Shown: piece after piece, positions 8,281 through 10,421 of the stretch
Layout of the letters: every line of letters begins with the position of its first letter
Position numbering within the stretch: position 1 is the first letter of the stretch
DNA from: Candidatus Saccharimonadota bacterium
Lineage (GTDB): Bacteria; Patescibacteria; Saccharimonadia; Saccharimonadales; UBA4665
Assembly (NCBI GenBank): GCA_018061705.1
Contig: JAGOTO010000008.1
Location: 1-10,421 of the forward strand
Reading direction: 5' to 3'
DNA: 10,421 bases
The notes under the pieces: model-generated
What the model was told of the DNA's origin: nothing
Seen by the model: only the letters and a program-made list of their open reading frames with translations
Database searches by the model: none
Program-made: the position numbers and the translations under genes

Positions 8281-8378
8281 AGACAAGTAATTGTCCAGAC
8301 GCCATGAAGCCAACCTTACGGGGTATCGAGCGAAGCTAAAACCTCAACAAACATCAAGTTTAGCAAGTCAAAACGAGA
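8281..8378 (+). repeat. Left copy of a 94-bp inverted repeat
   Basis: This segment is the reverse complement of 9580-9673. The core 8289-8378 pairs with 9580-9669 over 90 bp with only two mismatches. The match continues through AGACAA at 8281-8286 if a 4-nt gap (GTAA, 8287-8290) is allowed in this copy. It begins 18 bp after the operon's last stop. The two copies bound about 1.2 kb of DNA, which could be an inverted-repeat transposon or an invertible segment. Confidence 0.93.
8282..8295. repeat. Short hairpin GACAA-GTAA-TTGTC at the repeat edge
   Basis: GACAA (8282-8286) and TTGTC (8291-8295) are perfect inverted arms around GTAA, a GNRA-type tetraloop if transcribed. It lies just after the operon's last stop, but no T-run follows, so I do not call it a terminator. 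In the right repeat copy the same arms meet with no loop, as GACAATTGTC at 9663-9672. Confidence 0.5.
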
Positions 8379-8382
8379 GTGA

Positions 8383-8448
8383 CCCAACGAAGAGTTCGTA
8401 GGACATGGTGATCACGATTGTGATCAGGACCTACATACCATAGTTGGG
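8383..8448. repeat. Three-tier nested palindrome
   Basis: Three nested pairs of arms share one centre. The outer pair is CCCAAC (8383-8388) with GTTGGG (8443-8448). The middle pair is GTAGG (8398-8402) with CCTAC (8430-8434). The inner pair is TGATCAC (8409-8415) with GTGATCA (8420-8426) around a GATT loop. The structure starts 4 bp inside the left inverted repeat. It could fold as a branched hairpin in RNA or single-stranded DNA. It could be a recombinase or replication site, or end transcripts converging from the operon and the minus-strand gene. The T-runs next to it are weak on both sides. Confidence 0.75.
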
Positions 8449-8541
8449 CTTATTAACCATAGATCCGAATGCACTAGCCCTCACAGGAGTCATCATCAAG
8501 GCTAATCCGTCCTTAAAATGGCAAGCCAGAGCAGCCTATTG

Positions 8542-8895
8542 TCATCGATTGCACTGTTGGCTATCTCGGTCGCTCTGGCGATTAACTCTGCCTTTCAGAA
8601 AAAAGTTAATAGCCAGTCCCGAGAGAACAGCACTAATACCTGCTGTATTCGAGACAAATGTGGCGACTTCAGCACCAGCGTGCAGATAATTAATTTCGTC
8701 TGGAGCAGATCCAAACACAGAATCTGCCATCCCTAGTGAGTAAGAAGCCGCTGCCCCACCCACGCATGTTGCGACCGCTGCTTTCACGGACCAGTAAAGG
8801 TCGTCTCTCCAATGCGGCCTTACGGCAGGCACGTTAATTACTTCTGGCATTCCACCTGTTAGTCGGGTGTAGCCCGTATATGTTCTTTCATTCAT
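8542..8895 (-). CDS. Small two-helix membrane protein
   Basis: The product has 117 residues and I do not recognise it. The N-terminus (1-34) is hydrophilic, with aromatic and proline residues. Two hydrophobic segments at about 35-57 and 74-100 are rich in Ala and Gly and are joined by a short acidic loop (SAPDEINY). The tail from 101 is basic and polar (KGRVNRQSDRD), suggesting that both ends are cytoplasmic. It is transcribed toward the operon from a near-consensus promoter whose expected start falls on the ATG at 8895, and no Shine-Dalgarno site precedes it. That promoter is the best evidence that it is real. The gene lies inside the inverted-repeat island beside a dead transposase, so it looks like cargo. 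Small membrane toxin, immunity or holin-like roles are possible but unsupported. Its hairpin topology resembles the end of the operon's second gene only loosely. Confidence 0.7.
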   Translation of the reverse strand: MNERTYTGYTRLTGGMPEVINVPAVRPHWRDDLYWSVKAAVATCVGGAAASYSLGMADSVFGSAPDEINYLHAGAEVATFVSNTAGISAVLSGLAINFFLKGRVNRQSDRDSQQCNR

Positions 8896-8901
8896 AAAAC
8901 T

Positions 8902-8930
8902 ATAATACTACTTTACTATATATATATCAA
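8902..8930 (-). promoter_or_regulatory. Promoter of the small membrane protein gene (leaderless)
   Basis: On the minus strand, TTGATA (8930-8925, 5 of 6 to the -35 consensus), a 17-bp spacer and TATTAT (8907-8902, 5 of 6 to the -10 consensus) form a strong sigma70-type promoter. The expected start, about 7 nt past the -10, is the A of the ATG at 8895 or within a base or two, so the mRNA should have essentially no 5' leader. Confidence 0.7.
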
Positions 8931-8968
8931 GTATTTCATAATAAATCACCGCCTTTGCAACACAAAAA

Positions 8969-9020
8969 CAGGCTTCTCTGATCTGTAGTTACCATTACAT
9001 TATTACAGAAAGAAGGCCTG
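8969..9020 (+). promoter_or_regulatory. Hairpin covering the transposase ribosome site
   Basis: CAGGC (8969-8973) pairs with GCCTG (9016-9020), TTCT (8974-8977) with AGAA (9011-9014), and CTGTA (8983-8987) with TACAG (9004-9008), with small bulges between. The 3' arm contains the AGAAGG ribosome site of the transposase relic that starts at 9023. Many insertion sequences hide their transposase ribosome site in this way to block translation of read-through transcripts. That role here is an inference. Confidence 0.5.
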
Positions 9021-9022
9021 CT

Positions 9023-9568
9023 ATGGCCTATTCTAACGATCCTAAACTCCCTCGTTGGAAAGCAATCACAATGAAGCCACTCATCGCAGATGCTCTACCC
9101 CAAATTACTGTAGCTAACAAATGTGGCGTGAACAGGAGTACAATCTTGCGCCGGAAGCAGAAGTGACTCAAGCTCAATGTCGATGTCCAATTCGACAATC
9201 CAAACAGACCAAGTCGTATCTACAGCCCAAAGAACATGCTACTAGCTTGACAGTGGCGAATTACTACGACCAGTCCTAGACCGCAAACTTGTTCGCATAC
9301 CGTAAGTGTCCAGATTGTTCGATGAGTCATGGAGGTACGATACACCCTAGGGCGTTGCACTGAGGTTGCGTGGTACTTTCTTAGAACAGAAGACAATATC
9401 CGTATTTGTCTCAGTGGTATCCGGCGCATACTACGCTGTCGCCACTGTTTTGATGGCATTAGGAAGAGTAGAGTTCGTCCAGACTACCACAGGAGACCAC
9501 ATGTCACTGCACCCGGTGAGCTGGTTGACAGTCTGGTTGACAGTACTGTTCGCCACTCGATGGAGTAA
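9023..9568 (+). pseudogene. Decayed, truncated IS481-type transposase
   Basis: One continuous frame reads as a DDE transposase start. It contains a helix-turn-helix (ITVANKCGVNRSTILRR) and a linker with FDNPNRPSR. A segment running RCTEVAWYFL, SGIRRILR, CFDG and RPHVTAPGELV resembles my memory of IS481-family transposases up to the first catalytic Asp. The frame is broken by TGA at 9164-9166, 9248-9250 and 9323-9325. A perfect 12-bp tandem duplication (9521-9532 and 9533-9544) adds four residues exactly at the expected first-Asp region. Similarity then fades and the frame ends at TAA 9566-9568, 11 bp before the right inverted repeat, so the second Asp and the Glu are missing. AGAAGG lies 6 nt before the ATG. 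The gene cannot make an active enzyme; at most it makes a 47-residue helix-turn-helix peptide. Confidence 0.8.
9521..9544 (+). repeat. Perfect 12-bp tandem duplication in the transposase relic
   Basis: CTGGTTGACAGT occurs twice head to tail (9521-9532, 9533-9544). It keeps the frame and inserts Leu-Val-Asp-Ser at the GELV..D motif, probably a slippage mutation in a gene no longer under selection. Confidence 0.9.
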
Positions 9569-9579
9569 TCTTCGACCGA

Positions 9580-9673
9580 TCTCGTTTTGACTTGCTAAAC
9601 TTGATGTTTGTTGAGGTTTTAGCTTCGCTCGATACCCCGTAAGGTTTGCTTCATAGCGTCTGGACAATTGTCT
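9580..9673 (-). repeat. Right copy of the 94-bp inverted repeat
   Basis: This is the reverse complement of 8281-8378, with two substitutions and without the 4-nt GTAA found in the left copy. Its outer edge forms the perfect palindrome GACAATTGTC (9663-9672). On the minus strand it stays open from a TTG at 9667. In that frame one of the two differences between copies is silent (GCC/GCA, Ala) and the other changes His to Tyr. Confidence 0.93.
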
Positions 9674-9730
9674 CGTTTCCTGTTTGGATGTTCAATATAA
9701 CAGACCAGAATAGAAAAAATACGATATAGT

Positions 9731-9759
9731 TTGTATATTCTGTTGTTTTGTGTTATTGT
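9731..9759 (+). promoter_or_regulatory. Promoter of the TPM-domain gene, near-leaderless
   Basis: TTGTAT (9731-9736, 3 of 6), a 17-bp spacer and TATTGT (9754-9759) preceded by TGT give an extended -10 promoter. It matches the operon promoter in layout and in the shared TTTGTAT, ATAT.CTGT and TGTTTTGT blocks. The expected start near 9766 is about 2 nt before the ATG at 9768. No Shine-Dalgarno site is present, so this message is probably leaderless. Confidence 0.5.
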
Positions 9760-9767
9760 AAACCTAT

Positions 9768-10421
9768 ATGAGTTTCCCAAAAATCCGGTCTAGTTCCGTG
9801 TTGGCGGTTGGCATAGCCCTTTCCCCCGTAGCATCAACTCCTACCGAAGCAGTGGGAGCAGATTCAAGTTGTGAACAAGTCGTTGATACGACCAGAATGG
9901 CTACTGGAATGTCAGCGCGGCTGTCCCGGGCAATTTTTGACATTCAAGAGGACGGCGTAATCGTTGCCGTTCGATTACGAGAAGGCGAGCCAGACACAGC
10001 CTCTGAAAGTGCAATCCGACATTTCAACGAGGGGCTGGTGTACCGTTGCTCTTTAGGCGAAAAAGCACTGGTAGTAACGGTTGATTTTGGACCGCGCAAA
10101 TACGATATATATCGCGGAGCGGGCATAAATAGATCATTGATCCCAAACTCGAAAGTCGATAGCGCTTTACCAAGTTTCAGAGACAACCTGCGCGATACAG
10201 CATCACCACCGCAGGATGACGTCGCAGCACTAATTCAAAGTCTTGACCCAACACCTCACAATCAGGGAACGACGACGGCAGACAAGCAAAATTCCAACCC
10301 AAACCCATCTTTCAATGTGTCAGAGATACCTTGGGAGGGGATATTGAAGGGGGTGTCTACGGCTGGTTTACTCGGTGGGATAATATTTGCCTTTAGGCGT
10401 CGTAAATCCGCCGTCATCATA
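9768..10421 (+). CDS. Exported TPM-domain protein (YgcG/Psb32 type), 3' end cut by the window
   Basis: 218 codons are open to the window edge with no stop. Residues 1-31 look like a signal peptide: a basic start, a hydrophobic core at about 10-22 and Ala-rich cleavage options near 28-31. Residues about 36-165 fit the TPM (DUF477) pattern: CEQVVD at the start, a helix, the strand GVIVAVRL, ALVVTVDFG, KYDIYRGAGI and the SFRDN region. Cys35 and Cys94 could form a disulfide. A low-complexity Asn/Pro/Thr spacer follows, then a transmembrane helix at 192-209 and the basic FRRRK, so the domain would sit outside the cell on a C-terminal anchor. Some TPM proteins are phosphatases or help repair photosystem II; the function in most bacteria is unclear. 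The ATG is chosen for the signal peptide and promoter; no ribosome site is visible. Its link to the upstream operon is unknown. Confidence 0.8.
   Translation, partial: MSFPKIRSSSVLAVGIALSPVASTPTEAVGADSSCEQVVDTTRMATGMSARLSRAIFDIQEDGVIVAVRLREGEPDTASESAIRHFNEGLVYRCSLGEKALVVTVDFGPRKYDIYRGAGINRSLIPNSKVDSALPSFRDNLRDTASPPQDDVAALIQSLDPTPHNQGTTTADKQNSNPNPSFNVSEIPWEGILKGVSTAGLLGGIIFAFRRRKSAVII

Noticed and set aside
8263..8300. Rho-independent terminator after the operon
   Set aside because: The only clear stem (GACAA/TTGTC) is 5 bp and lacks a following T-run. The nested palindrome further on also lacks a strong T-run.
8444..8736. Plus-strand open frames opposite the small membrane gene
   Set aside because: They overlap the minus-strand gene that has a promoter and membrane helices, start at weak positions and show no recognisable protein character.
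9164..9325. TGA read as a sense codon (recoded genetic code)
   Set aside because: Three intact genes (ending at 1480, 5632 and, on the minus strand, 8542) stop at TGA, two of them at operon overlaps. The three TGA codons in the relic sit at positions that would need different residues, so they are ordinary nonsense mutations.
9431..9667. Minus-strand frame of 78 codons across the right repeat
   Set aside because: Most of it is antisense to the transposase relic. Only the repeat-encoded first 30 codons are of interest, and these are reported as a finding.
1..10421. CRISPR array, tRNA or rRNA genes
   Set aside because: I saw no regularly spaced direct repeats, and I noticed nothing resembling a tRNA cloverleaf or conserved rRNA segments on either strand.

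Overview
The window looks like bacterial accessory DNA from a lineage with a single, Gram-positive-like envelope. The coding regions are near 50% GC by eye, while the promoter-bearing intergenic stretches (1-235, 8896-9022, 9674-9767) are strongly AT-rich. Genes are tightly packed and often overlap, and predicted membrane and exported proteins dominate. An actinobacterial or Patescibacteria/Saccharibacteria-like source is my best guess. It rests on the remembered style of an IS481-type transposase relic and of a VanY-like domain, not on any marker gene. TGA acts as an ordinary stop here, because three intact genes end with it.

Region 1 (1-235) is a divergent promoter region. A minus-strand promoter serves a gene of which only four codons are visible (1-12), and a plus-strand promoter serves the operon that follows.

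Region 2 (236-8262) is a five-gene operon in which every junction overlaps or is at most 3 nt apart. In order it encodes: (i) a single-pass membrane protein with a four-cysteine ectodomain resembling DUF4230; (ii) a small protein with a low-complexity N-terminus and a C-terminal two-helix membrane hairpin; (iii) a second single-pass, four-cysteine, DUF4230-like protein; (iv) a 778-residue soluble coiled-coil protein; (v) an 876-residue peptidoglycan enzyme joining a lytic transglycosylase domain to a VanY/M15-type zinc carboxypeptidase domain. The only confident functions are the two cell-wall activities of the last gene. I infer an envelope-spanning, wall-remodelling assembly that I cannot match to a described system.

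Region 3 (8281-9673) is a mobile-looking island. A 94-bp inverted repeat (two mismatches, one 4-nt gap) bounds about 1.2 kb. Inside are a three-tier nested palindrome, a minus-strand gene for a small two-helix membrane protein with its own near-consensus and apparently leaderless promoter, and a decayed IS481-type transposase. The relic carries three in-frame TGA stops and a 12-bp tandem duplication, and has lost its DDE core just before the right repeat.

Region 4 (9674-10421) holds an AT-rich promoter resembling the operon promoter. It is followed by a gene for an exported TPM-domain (YgcG/Psb32-type) protein with a C-terminal membrane anchor, which runs off the window end.
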